14,059 nucleotides of DNA from NORP23 sp050302475 (lineage in GTDB: Bacteria; Pseudomonadota; Alphaproteobacteria; Rhodobacterales; Rhodobacteraceae), in assembly GCA_050302475.1 (NCBI GenBank), contig JBNLBF010000031.1, positions 1 through 14,059 of the forward strand. Reading direction: 5' to 3'. Below, piece by piece: positions 7,214 to 14,059 of the stretch (within the stretch, counting starts at the first letter, position 1; each line of letters opens with the position of its first letter). A model generated the notes under the pieces. It made no database searches, was not told the DNA's origin, and saw only the letters and a list, made by a program, of their open reading frames with translations. Both the position numbers and the translations under genes were made by a program.

Positions 7214-7227
7214 GCACCCCTAAATCA

Positions 7228-7258
7228 CGGTGGCCCGGCATATTACGCCGGGCCACCG
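7228..7258 (+). repeat. Strong intergenic hairpin between aglE and aglF
   Basis: CGGTGGCCCGGC and its exact reverse complement make a 12-bp perfect stem with a 7-nt loop (7240-7246), starting 15 bp after the aglE stop. It is followed by CCCTTATTCG, not a T-run, so it is not a standard intrinsic terminator. By analogy with the malE-malF intergenic hairpins of enterobacteria, it most likely blocks 3' exonucleases and raises aglE mRNA relative to the permease genes; partial termination is an alternative. Confidence 0.8.
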
Positions 7259-7302
7259 CCCTTATTCGTTAAATTATAAGAATATCAACTGGGGAGGACA
7301 GA

Positions 7303-8538
7303 ATGCATCCAGCATTGCAAGGATTACTGACAATTGTCATTGGTGTAGGTGGCTGCGTCGGATATTTCTATTTTTCTAACCAGATACTGGACAAGGTGAT
7401 CTTTCCGGCCCGCGGCGAAAATGCCGGGCGGAACATCAACCGCGCCAATATTGTCCGCCCTTGGTTGTTCCTGCTGCCCGCGCTAATCGCGCTGGGGCTG
7501 TATCTGGCCTACCCGGTGTTTGAAACGATGCGCCTGTCGCTAACGGATCGCGACGCGGATGGCGCATTTGTAGGGCTGGCAAACTATCGCCAGATGCTGG
7601 ACGAGCCGAAATTCTGGGAAGCGCTGCAGAATAACATGCTGTGGCTGATTGTTGTGCCTGCCGCCTCGACCGCGTTTGGATTACTGGCGGCGCAGCTTTC
7701 AGACCGGATTAAATGGGGGAATGTCGCCAAATCCCTGATTTTTATGCCGATGGCGATTTCCTTCGTCGGTGCTGCAGTGATCTGGAAGCTGGTATATGAC
7801 ACGCGGCCCGTGGAACAGGATCAGATCGGGGTACTGAACGCCGTCTGGCTGCTGTTTGACGAAAGCTCCGTCTGGTCCACCATCTTCCTGACCGTGCTGC
7901 CAATCATTTTCCTGATTGCATTTGCGTTGGTCGTTGCCTTGGTTGGCTGGCTGTTTGTGCGTCCGATCTTTACCAAAGGGGCGCATGTCAGCCCGGCGAC
8001 AATGCCGTTGCGCTTGCTGGTGGCTGTCGGTGGCGCGTGGCTGATCTGGCGCTCTATCATGTCGGTGATCGGGATTGCTGGGGCTGACCTGCCCTACGGC
8101 GAGCCGCAGACATGGTTGACCATCCCGTTCTGGAACAACTTCTTCCTGATGGTGGTTTTGGTCTGGATCCAGACCGGCTTTGCCATGGTGATCCTGTCCG
8201 CTGCGCTCCGCGGTATCCCCGAAGAAACGATCGAGGCCGCGATTGTCGACGGGGCCAACCCGTTTCAGGTATTTTTCAAGATCAAGGTGCCGCAGATCAT
8301 GGGAACAATAGTTGTGGTCTGGACGACGATCACCATCGTGGTGCTGAAAGTGTTCGACATTGTCTTCGCGATGACCAACGGCCAGTGGGAAACGCAGGTT
8401 CTGGCGAACTACATGTATGACAAACTGTTCCGCGCCAATGACTGGGGCGTCGGATCGGCCAGTGCAATGGTAATCATGTTGCTGGTGACGCCGATCCTTG
8501 TCTGGAATGTCTATAACGCCCGTAAGGAGATGCGCTGA
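7303..8538 (+). CDS. aglF: Alpha-glucoside ABC transporter permease AglF
   Basis: A 411-residue inner-membrane permease of the MalF type, partner of AglG. Hydrophobic segments are visible at about 6-24, 52-73, 112-131, 143-163, 193-220, 236-258, 276-300, 332-356 and 386-402. The cytoplasmic EAA loop that docks onto the ATPase is EAAIVDGANPFQVF, continuing to about residue 332 (311-332). An extra N-terminal helix precedes the usual first segment, and the stretch 185-268, with two more hydrophobic segments, looks inserted between the GVLNAVW block (176-182) and the core helix before the EAA loop. This makes the protein longer than typical sugar permeases of about 300-340 residues. GGGGAGGA lies just upstream of the ATG. 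Its TGA shares one base with the aglG ATG. Function is firm; topology is estimated by eye. Confidence 0.93.
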   Translation: MHPALQGLLTIVIGVGGCVGYFYFSNQILDKVIFPARGENAGRNINRANIVRPWLFLLPALIALGLYLAYPVFETMRLSLTDRDADGAFVGLANYRQMLDEPKFWEALQNNMLWLIVVPAASTAFGLLAAQLSDRIKWGNVAKSLIFMPMAISFVGAAVIWKLVYDTRPVEQDQIGVLNAVWLLFDESSVWSTIFLTVLPIIFLIAFALVVALVGWLFVRPIFTKGAHVSPATMPLRLLVAVGGAWLIWRSIMSVIGIAGADLPYGEPQTWLTIPFWNNFFLMVVLVWIQTGFAMVILSAALRGIPEETIEAAIVDGANPFQVFFKIKVPQIMGTIVVVWTTITIVVLKVFDIVFAMTNGQWETQVLANYMYDKLFRANDWGVGSASAMVIMLLVTPILVWNVYNARKEMR

Positions 8539-9686
8539 TGGATAACATAGCTGGAAGCAAATCGAGCCTGAGCTGGGCGGTTCATATTTCCTTGGCCTTG
8601 CTGGTGGCATTGTGGCTGTTCCCGACGGTCGGCCTGCTGGTGTCATCTTTTCGGACCTCCGACCAGATCGCGACAAGCGGCTGGTGGGCGTCCATGTTTG
8701 CGCAGGAACAGAACTTGACGCTGCGAACTTCTGACCCGGATGACACGCGAGTGGAACGCGACGGCATGTTCGTCGTCGAAGGGCAACTGTTCGAAGGTGA
8801 CGTGCCGGATATTTCCGTCTGGGGGACCAGTTCGCGTGAAATTGACGCCTATGTCCCCGGGGATACAGCTGATCTGGGCGACGGGGAGACCTTTACGCTA
8901 AATGCAGACGGCACCTATGTCTGGACGGGAAATGAAGATCAGATTTCGGGGCGTGGACAGCGTGCTTTTGTGACCGCTGAAACCCCGCCGGAATTCACGT
9001 TACAAAACTACCAGAACGTTTTGTTTGACCCATCCAACCGCGAGGGAATGGCCAAGGCGTTCTTCAACACGCTGACAGTGACAATCCCGGCGACGATCAT
9101 CCCAATTTTGGTCGCGGCTTTCGCGGCCTATGCTCTGGCGTGGATGGACTTTCCGGGTCGCGCGCTGCTGATTGCAGCGGTCGTTGGCCTGTTGGTTGTG
9201 CCCTTGCAATTGGCACTGATCCCGTTGCTCAAATTCCATAACGAGATCGGAATTGGCAAAGGCTATATCGGCGTGTGGATGGCGCATACAGGGTTCGGGT
9301 TGCCCTTGGCGATCTACCTGTTGCGCAACTATATGGTCGGCCTGCCGCGTGACATTATCGAAAACGCCAAGGTGGACGGCGCAACCGATTTCCAGATTTT
9401 CGTGAAAATCATCCTGCCACTGTCCTTCCCGGCTTTGGCGAGCTTTGCCATCTTCCAGTTCCTGTGGACTTGGAATGACCTCTTGGTGGCGTTGGTGTTC
9501 CTGATCGACTCGACGGGGGAAACGACTGTGATGACGAAACAAATCGTCGAGCTGTTGGGTACCCGTGGCGGTAACTGGGAAATCCTTGCGACCTCGGCCT
9601 TCGTGTCAATTGCCGTGCCGCTGTTGGTGTTCTTCCTGATGCAGAAATATCTTGTGCGTGGTCTTCTGGCGGGGTCCGTCAAATAA
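8538..9686 (+). CDS. aglG: Alpha-glucoside ABC transporter permease AglG
   Basis: A 382-residue inner-membrane permease of the MalG type. After a first membrane segment (about 13-36) comes a soluble, polar, Asp-rich stretch from about 45 to 155, absent from ordinary MalG-type permeases, which should lie in the periplasm. The core helices follow at about 176-200, 208-232, 243-263, 297-322 and 349-368. The EAA loop is ENAKVDGATDFQIF, extending to about 296 (275-296). The start overlaps the aglF stop (TGATG) and has AGGAGA upstream at 8525-8530. Its own TAA overlaps the aglA start (TAATG), so aglF-aglG-aglA are translationally coupled. The long periplasmic insert may contact AglE; I believe AglG proteins of rhizobia are of similar length, so it may be a family trait. 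Confidence 0.93.
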   Translation: MDNIAGSKSSLSWAVHISLALLVALWLFPTVGLLVSSFRTSDQIATSGWWASMFAQEQNLTLRTSDPDDTRVERDGMFVVEGQLFEGDVPDISVWGTSSREIDAYVPGDTADLGDGETFTLNADGTYVWTGNEDQISGRGQRAFVTAETPPEFTLQNYQNVLFDPSNREGMAKAFFNTLTVTIPATIIPILVAAFAAYALAWMDFPGRALLIAAVVGLLVVPLQLALIPLLKFHNEIGIGKGYIGVWMAHTGFGLPLAIYLLRNYMVGLPRDIIENAKVDGATDFQIFVKIILPLSFPALASFAIFQFLWTWNDLLVALVFLIDSTGETTVMTKQIVELLGTRGGNWEILATSAFVSIAVPLLVFFLMQKYLVRGLLAGSVK

Positions 9687-11338
9687 TGAATACGGCAGAG
9701 GATATTCGCGGAATGACAGACGCAGCGGTTGACAAGGACTGGTGGCGTGGGGCGGTGATCTATCAGATTTATCCGCGCTCGTTCCAGGACAGCAATGGCG
9801 ACGGTATCGGTGATCTCGCCGGGATCGTAGACCGCCTGCCCTATGTTGCCAGCCTTGGTGTCGATGCGATCTGGATTTCGCCCTTCTTTACTTCGCCGAT
9901 GAAAGACTTCGGCTACGACGTTTCAGATTACCGCGACGTCGATCCGATGTTCGGGACGCTCGCTGATTTCGACCGGGTGGTGGAAACGGCGCATGCGCTG
10001 GGACTGAAGGTGATGATTGATCTGGTGCTGTCGCACACATCCGATCAGCACCCGTGGTTCGTCGAAAGCCGCGAGAGTCGGGATAATCCGAAGGCCGACT
10101 GGTATGTCTGGGCAGACCCAAAGCCGGACGGATCGCCTCCGAACAATTGGCTGTCGATTTTTGGCGGTCCGGGCTGGGAATGGGATGCCGGGCGGCTGCA
10201 ATATTATCAGCATAACTTTCTGACCGCGCAGCCGGATTTGAATTTCCACAATCCGGATGTGCAGGACGCACTTTTGGATGTCGTTCGGTTCTGGCTGGAA
10301 CGTGGCGTTGACGGGTTCCGTCTGGACACGATCAATTTCTATTTCTGCGACGAAAAGCTGCGCGACAATCCGGCCCTTCCGCCAGAGGAACGCAACGACA
10401 GTATCGCACCTGCCGTGAACCCTTATAACTACCAGCGGCATCTTTACGACAAGAACCGGCCGGAAAACCTCGATTTCCTCCGCCGCCTGCGCGCACTGAT
10501 GGATGAATATCCGGCAATTGCTGCGGTGGGCGAGGTTGGTGATGCACAACGTGGCATGGAGATCATGGGCGAATACACGCGCGGCGATGATCTGATGCAG
10601 ATGTGCTATGCGTTTGAGTTTCTGGCAGGTGATCCGCTGACGGCAGACAGAGTCAGTGACGTGCTCAAACATTTTTCAACCGCTGCGGCGGAAGGTTGGG
10701 CCTGTTGGGCCTTCTCCAACCATGACGTGGTCCGCCATGCCAGCCGTTGGGGGTTGGATGAAGCAGCCAAACGAACATTCATGTCGCTGCTGATGACCCT
10801 GCGCGGGTCCGTATGTCTGTACCAAGGTGAAGAACTGGGCCTGACCGAAGCCGATGTCGCATTCGAGGACCTGCAGGACCCCTACGGCATTCAGTTCTGG
10901 CCGGAATTCAAGGGTCGCGATGGCTGCCGCACGCCGATGGCATGGACGTCCGAGGTTCCGAATGGCGGCTTTAGCGACGGCAAGCCGTGGCTGCCCGTCT
11001 CGCCGCAACATTTACCAGTGGCGGTATCGACACAGGAAAACAACGCCTTTTCCATGCTGGCCCATTACCGTCGGATGATTTCGTTCCGCAAATCACATCC
11101 GGCGATCATGAAGGGCACAATGGAGCTCAACGCGCCCGAGGGCAGCGTCATCAGCTTTTTCCGCCGCGACGCGGACGAGACATTCTTCTGCGCCTTCAAC
11201 ATGGGCGCCGAGGCACAGGACATCGCCCTGCCCGACGGCGAGTGGCATTCACATGACGGGCTGGAATTCAGTTCCCGCATCAAAGACGACAAGATTCACA
11301 TACCCGCGCATCAAGCGTTCATCGCGCATAAAATATAA
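9686..11338 (+). CDS. aglA: Alpha-glucosidase AglA (GH13)
   Basis: A 550-residue cytoplasmic GH13 alpha-glucosidase that hydrolyses imported alpha-glucosides to glucose. It opens with WWRGAVIYQIYPRSFQDSNG (19-38) and a Ca-loop-like DSNGDGIGDL. The catalytic regions are intact: region I DLVLSH (112-117), region II GFRLDT with nucleophile D214, region III VGEVGD with acid/base E283, region IV FSNHD with D347. The residue after the nucleophile is Thr215; in yeast maltase/isomaltase and related enzymes Thr at this place goes with alpha-1,4 and Val with alpha-1,6 preference. No signal peptide is present, consistent with action after transport. The start overlaps the aglG stop; a second Met at residue 10 (9713) is possible, but coupling favours 9686. 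Length is normal for the oligo-1,6-glucosidase/maltase group. Confidence 0.94.
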   Translation: MNTAEDIRGMTDAAVDKDWWRGAVIYQIYPRSFQDSNGDGIGDLAGIVDRLPYVASLGVDAIWISPFFTSPMKDFGYDVSDYRDVDPMFGTLADFDRVVETAHALGLKVMIDLVLSHTSDQHPWFVESRESRDNPKADWYVWADPKPDGSPPNNWLSIFGGPGWEWDAGRLQYYQHNFLTAQPDLNFHNPDVQDALLDVVRFWLERGVDGFRLDTINFYFCDEKLRDNPALPPEERNDSIAPAVNPYNYQRHLYDKNRPENLDFLRRLRALMDEYPAIAAVGEVGDAQRGMEIMGEYTRGDDLMQMCYAFEFLAGDPLTADRVSDVLKHFSTAAAEGWACWAFSNHDVVRHASRWGLDEAAKRTFMSLLMTLRGSVCLYQGEELGLTEADVAFEDLQDPYGIQFWPEFKGRDGCRTPMAWTSEVPNGGFSDGKPWLPVSPQHLPVAVSTQENNAFSMLAHYRRMISFRKSHPAIMKGTMELNAPEGSVISFFRRDADETFFCAFNMGAEAQDIALPDGEWHSHDGLEFSSRIKDDKIHIPAHQAFIAHKI

Positions 11339-11352
11339 GGGGGAGATTAACC

Positions 11353-12444
11353 ATGGCTGACCTGAAACTGACGGATGTCGCGAAATCCTACGGCCCGGTG
11401 AGTGTGCTGGAGCACATCAATCTGGACATCGAAACCGGCGAACTGATTGTGTTCGTTGGCCCTTCGGGCTGCGGGAAATCGACCCTGCTGCGCATGATCG
11501 CCGGTCTGGAAAAGATCACTGGCGGTGAGTTGCAGATCGACGGGCAGCGTATGAACGACGTACCCCCGGCGCAACGTGGTATTGCAATGGTGTTCCAGTC
11601 TTATGCGCTTTATCCGCATATGACGGTGCGCGATAACATGTCATTCGCGTTGAAGCTGGCGAAGAAATCACCCGAGGAGATCGACGCGGCTGTGACGAAA
11701 GCCGCCAAAATCCTACAGCTGGAACCCTATCTGGACCGCCTGCCAAAAGCACTCTCCGGTGGCCAGCGCCAGCGTGTGGCGATTGGGCGGTCCATCGTGC
11801 GGGATCCGAAGGTTTACTTGTTTGACGAGCCGCTCTCCAACCTCGACGCGGCACTGCGTGTTGCGACCCGCATCGAGATCGCGCAGCTGAAAGAATCCAT
11901 GCCGGAATCGACCATGATCTACGTGACCCACGATCAGGTGGAGGCAATGACGCTGGCCACCCGTATCGTGGTGCTGGCCAACAAAGGCATCGCGCAGGTC
12001 GGATCGCCTCTTGATCTCTACGAACGCCCGAACAGCGAGTTCGTTGCGCAGTTCATCGGATCGCCCGCCATGAACCTATTCGCGGGTGAGGTAACCGCCA
12101 CAGGCGCAAGTACATCATTGAACCTTGTCGGCGGGGGCCGTGCGACCGCGCCAATCGCATCAGTGGATGGGGATAAAGGTCAGACCTTTAACCTTGGTGT
12201 CCGTCCTGAAGACATGGTTGTGACCGAAGGTGATGATTTCATCTTTGAAGGAGAGGTCAACTACCTGGAAGCGCTGGGCGAGGTAACGCTGATCTATTTC
12301 CAGCCCCACAGCGGCGAGAATCCGGTGATTGCCAAATTGCCGGATATCCAGCGGTTCGACAAAGGCCAGAAACTGCGTTTAACCGCGGACCCGGCCAAAA
12401 TGCACCTGTTTGATGGGAACGGAACCTCGCTCCTTTACCGCTAG
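11353..12444 (+). CDS. aglK: Alpha-glucoside ABC transporter ATP-binding protein AglK (MalK type)
   Basis: A 363-residue cytoplasmic ATPase energising AglF/AglG. Walker A GPSGCGKST is at 36-44, the Q-loop Q82, the signature LSGGQRQR at 134-141, Walker B VYLFDEP at 154-160 (E159 catalytic) and the switch His H193. Residues from about 235 to 363 form the OB/TOBE regulatory domain of MalK/UgpC proteins, with GVRPED at 282-287. GGGGGAGA lies six bases before the ATG, and the gene follows aglA by only 14 bp. It is the last gene of the agl operon; no clear intrinsic terminator is visible after it before the nitroreductase gene 60 bp on. MalK-type ATPases can serve several sugar permeases, so it might be shared. 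Confidence 0.94.
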   Translation: MADLKLTDVAKSYGPVSVLEHINLDIETGELIVFVGPSGCGKSTLLRMIAGLEKITGGELQIDGQRMNDVPPAQRGIAMVFQSYALYPHMTVRDNMSFALKLAKKSPEEIDAAVTKAAKILQLEPYLDRLPKALSGGQRQRVAIGRSIVRDPKVYLFDEPLSNLDAALRVATRIEIAQLKESMPESTMIYVTHDQVEAMTLATRIVVLANKGIAQVGSPLDLYERPNSEFVAQFIGSPAMNLFAGEVTATGASTSLNLVGGGRATAPIASVDGDKGQTFNLGVRPEDMVVTEGDDFIFEGEVNYLEALGEVTLIYFQPHSGENPVIAKLPDIQRFDKGQKLRLTADPAKMHLFDGNGTSLLYR

Positions 12445-12451
12445 TCGCGTC

Positions 12452-12481
12452 TTGACATTCGGGATCGGGAAACCGACTTCA
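12452..12481 (+). promoter_or_regulatory. Candidate promoter for the nitroreductase-EI24 pair
   Basis: A perfect TTGACA -35 (12452-12457) lies just after the aglK stop. The best -10-like hexamers at 17-18 bp (GACTTC, ACTTCA) are weak. A start of transcription near 12488 would leave a short leader containing the AGGAGG ribosome site. The region is 60 bp in all. Confidence 0.35.
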
Positions 12482-12507
12482 TGTGACAACCAATAGGAGG
12501 TCACATG
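12480..12507 (+). promoter_or_regulatory. Inverted repeat enclosing ribosome site and start codon of nitroreductase gene
   Basis: CATGTGAC (12480-12487) and GTCACATG (12500-12507) are exact inverted repeats separated by 12 nt. In RNA the loop would hold most of the AGGAGG ribosome site (12495-12500), and the start codon ATG (12505-12507) would be the end of the stem, paired with CAT. It could act as a translational switch, or as an operator at the DNA level. Confidence 0.6.
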
Positions 12508-13083
12508 CCCGAGAAGAATGCTGCAGCCCTGGAATTCCTGCTGACCCGGCGATCCCGACCGGCGAAAACGCTGACTCTGCCTGTGCCGGATCGTCCCTCG
12601 CTGGAAATCATGTTGACGGCCGCTGCACGCTCCCCGGACCACGGCAAGCTGGAACCTTGGCGATTCATTGTGCTGGAAAAACGAGCGCTGGACCGGTTGG
12701 CGGCGCTGACCCGCACGCGATGCTCTGCGCTGGGACATGAGGACGAACTGGTCGATAAGAACTGCGCCCAGTTTGCTGATGGAGATTTGGCTGTTGCTGT
12801 TATCGCCTCCCCTACGCCGTCTGAAAAAGTCCCTGAAGTTGAACAAATCCTGTCAGCAGGGGCAGTTTGCCTGTCCCTGCTGAACGCCGCACTTGCCAGC
12901 GGTTGGGGGGCGAACTGGCTGAGCGGGCCTATGGCGTTGGATCGCGAGTTCTTGCGCGAAGGATTGGGATTGGCCGATACAGAGTTTGTCGCCGGGTTTA
13001 TCCATATCGGAACAGAACGCATGGCCCCTCCTGACCGGCCACGCCCGGACCTGTCCCAGAAAACCGCCTGGCTGGACACATGA
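12505..13083 (+). CDS. Small nitroreductase family flavoprotein (YdjA-like)
   Basis: A 192-residue FMN-dependent NAD(P)H oxidoreductase of the nitroreductase fold, closest by eye to the short YdjA/TdsD-like group (about 180-195 residues). FMN-binding features are the N-terminal LLTRRSRPAKTL (12-23) with R15, R16, S17, R18, and the AAARSPDHGKLEPWRFIV block (39-56). Later come ASGWGANWLSG (131-141) and GFIHIGT (164-170), the usual C-terminal strand. No signal peptide is present, so it is cytoplasmic, probably a dimer. AGGAGG lies four bases upstream of the ATG, inside an inverted repeat. The stop overlaps the next gene by ATGA, so the two are coupled. The physiological substrate is unknown; members reduce nitroaromatics or quinones in vitro. 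There is no evident link with alpha-glucoside use. Confidence 0.88.
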   Translation: MPEKNAAALEFLLTRRSRPAKTLTLPVPDRPSLEIMLTAAARSPDHGKLEPWRFIVLEKRALDRLAALTRTRCSALGHEDELVDKNCAQFADGDLAVAVIASPTPSEKVPEVEQILSAGAVCLSLLNAALASGWGANWLSGPMALDREFLREGLGLADTEFVAGFIHIGTERMAPPDRPRPDLSQKTAWLDT

Positions 13084-13766
13084 TCACCGATATCGCGAAT
13101 GCGCTGCAACAACTGTTTGACCGCAGGTTTCAAGGCGTTTTCTGGCGCTCGATCCTGATCACCCTTCTGCTGCTGGCGCTGGTTTACACCGGCTTTGTTT
13201 TCCTGATCGGCTGGGCGATTCCGGACAGTTTCACCCTGCCCTGGCTCGGTGAGGTTGCATGGCTGTCGACAGGGCTGAATATCACTGCACTGATCGCCAT
13301 GCTGATCCTGTCGATGTTCCTGATGTTTCCGGTGGCCTCGCTATTTATCGGGTTTTTTCTGGAAAGCATCGCCGATGCTGTCGAAGATAAATATTATCCC
13401 GGCTTGCCGGATGTCCGGCGACAGAGTGCCGGAGAGATCATCAAAGAGGCGGTGAAATTTACCGCCATTCTGATCCTCGCAAACCTTGTGGCGCTGGTGA
13501 TTTATCTGCTGTCGACGGTTCTGGCACCAGTCATATTCTATATCGTCAATGGCTTCTTACTGGGGCGAGAGTATTTTCATCTTGTCGCGGCGCGAAGGCT
13601 GACGGCACAGGATGCCACAAAACTGCGGCGCAACAATATGGTGGAAATCTGGGTCACAGGGATCATCATGGCAGTGCCTTTGTCCATTCCCGTTGTGAAC
13701 CTGTTTGTGCCGATAATAGGTGTCGCTGTGTTCACGCATCAGTTTCACCGGCTGCGCGGGCATTAG
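13080..13766 (+). CDS. EI24 domain (CysZ-like) membrane protein
   Basis: A 228-residue integral membrane protein of the EI24/CysZ family. Hydrophobic segments are seen at about 24-46, 66-94, 126-158 (long, perhaps two) and 190-218. The loop NGFLLGREYFHLVAARRL (157-174) is the recognisable family block. It starts within the nitroreductase stop (ATGA), so it is translated in the same operon. CysZ of enterobacteria is a sulfate channel, but many alphaproteobacterial members have no known role, and sulfate transport should not be assumed here. No cysteine-assimilation genes are nearby. The ATG is chosen for coupling and because the protein starts directly before the amphipathic N-terminal stretch. 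Family call is good, function unknown. Confidence 0.82.
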   Translation: MITDIANALQQLFDRRFQGVFWRSILITLLLLALVYTGFVFLIGWAIPDSFTLPWLGEVAWLSTGLNITALIAMLILSMFLMFPVASLFIGFFLESIADAVEDKYYPGLPDVRRQSAGEIIKEAVKFTAILILANLVALVIYLLSTVLAPVIFYIVNGFLLGREYFHLVAARRLTAQDATKLRRNNMVEIWVTGIIMAVPLSIPVVNLFVPIIGVAVFTHQFHRLRGH

Positions 13767-13798
13767 ATCCAGACAAGGCGATTGTCCCGGGCACGCGG

Positions 13799-14059
13799 AT
13801 GATGCTGAAGGGCTGCAGGCCATTGTGTCGAGAACCCGTGGTTGATGATGCCGCAATGTTTGCCGACAATAATATCGTCGAAAGTGCTGTAATTCCAGCT
13901 GACCACACCATGCTCGTCGCCGCTATTCAAGCCGCCGGTTTGGTCGAAACCTTGTCGCGCGATGGGCCGTTCACTGGCTTTGTTTCCACGAACGCCGCCT
14001 TTGCTGCCTACCTGATGGCACAGATGATGATCTGCTGAAAGCAGAATACATTGACACGT
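13799..14059 (+). pseudogene. Degraded fasciclin (FAS1) domain gene, frameshifted and 5'-truncated, runs off the window
   Basis: From about 13832 the frame encodes the start of a secreted FAS1 protein: AAMFADNNIVESAV, ADHTMLVAAIQAAGLVETL and GPFTGFVSTNAAFAA, matching the family pattern of ADHTTLVAAV..AAGLV..L and GPFTVFAPTNxAFAAL. After the Ala codon at 14006-14008 the frame runs into nonsense and stops at 14036-14038. Moving by one frame from 14011 restores LPDGTDDDLLKAEYIDT, exactly what FAS1 domains have next, so one base (probably a C at 14007-14008) is missing. The usual signal peptide is also absent: upstream codons (13799-13831) read MMLKGCRPLCR, with no hydrophobic core. The rest of the gene lies to the right. 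A sequencing error could explain the frameshift but not the lost signal peptide. The 32 bp from 13767 to 13798 hold nothing recognisable. Confidence 0.72.

Noticed and set aside
7228..7270. Intrinsic terminator after aglE
   Set aside because: The stem is strong but no T-run follows, and aglF-G-A-K continue on the same strand; it is better explained as an mRNA-stabilising hairpin.
7699..8676. A 325-residue open frame on the minus strand
   Set aside because: It is antisense to aglF and the start of aglG; its composition (rich in His, Gln, Arg, Asp, Pro) is that of a shadow of membrane-protein codons.
1..14059. CRISPR arrays, tRNA or rRNA genes, insertion sequences, prophage or defence genes
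   Set aside because: Looked for and not seen: no regularly spaced repeats, no transposase or integrase motifs, no tRNA-like folding or rRNA sequence was recognised.

Overview
The window looks like chromosome of an alphaproteobacterium, most likely a Rhodobacteraceae (Roseobacter-group) species. The support is a moderately GC-rich sequence, an alpha-glucoside locus in the order aglE-F-G-A-K with a divergent LacI-type regulator, a UrtD/UrtE pair of the urea or short-chain amide transporter, and an EI24-type membrane protein coupled to a small nitroreductase. The taxonomic call rests on gene order and protein character; no database search was run.

Layout. (1) Bases 1-1371, plus strand: the 3' part of urtD and a complete urtE, the two ATPases of a urea ABC transporter whose other genes lie to the left. 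(2) Bases 1368-3289: a phytanoyl-CoA dioxygenase family protein (minus) and an AraC-family regulator (plus), divergent from a shared 122-bp region. Their 3' ends meet the flanking units tail to tail, with stop codons overlapping. (3) Bases 3276-12444: the main sugar locus. A GH1 beta-glucosidase follows a LacI-type regulator on the minus strand. Facing away from the regulator across a 219-bp control region is the five-gene operon aglEFGAK. It encodes a binding protein, two permeases, a GH13 alpha-glucosidase and a MalK-type ATPase. (4) Bases 12505-13766: a YdjA-like nitroreductase and an EI24/CysZ-like membrane protein, overlapping by ATGA. (5) Bases 13767-14059: a degraded fasciclin (FAS1) gene that lacks its signal peptide and carries an apparent one-base deletion.

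How the genes work together: AglE should capture alpha-glucosides such as maltose, trehalose or sucrose in the periplasm. AglF/AglG with AglK import them, AglA hydrolyses them to glucose in the cytoplasm, and the LacI-type protein (AglR) should repress through CG-centred palindromes in the divergent control region. One palindrome is perfect, and a close variant sits near the aglR side, which suggests autoregulation and hence co-control of the beta-glucosidase.

No clearly undescribed system was found. The points most worth a second look are a hairpin that places the nitroreductase start codon in its stem and the Shine-Dalgarno mostly in its loop, an AglF permease with an apparent two-helix insertion, an extracytoplasmic insert in AglG, a strong hairpin between aglE and aglF, the beta-glucosidase wired to an alpha-glucoside regulator, and the frameshifted FAS1 remnant.
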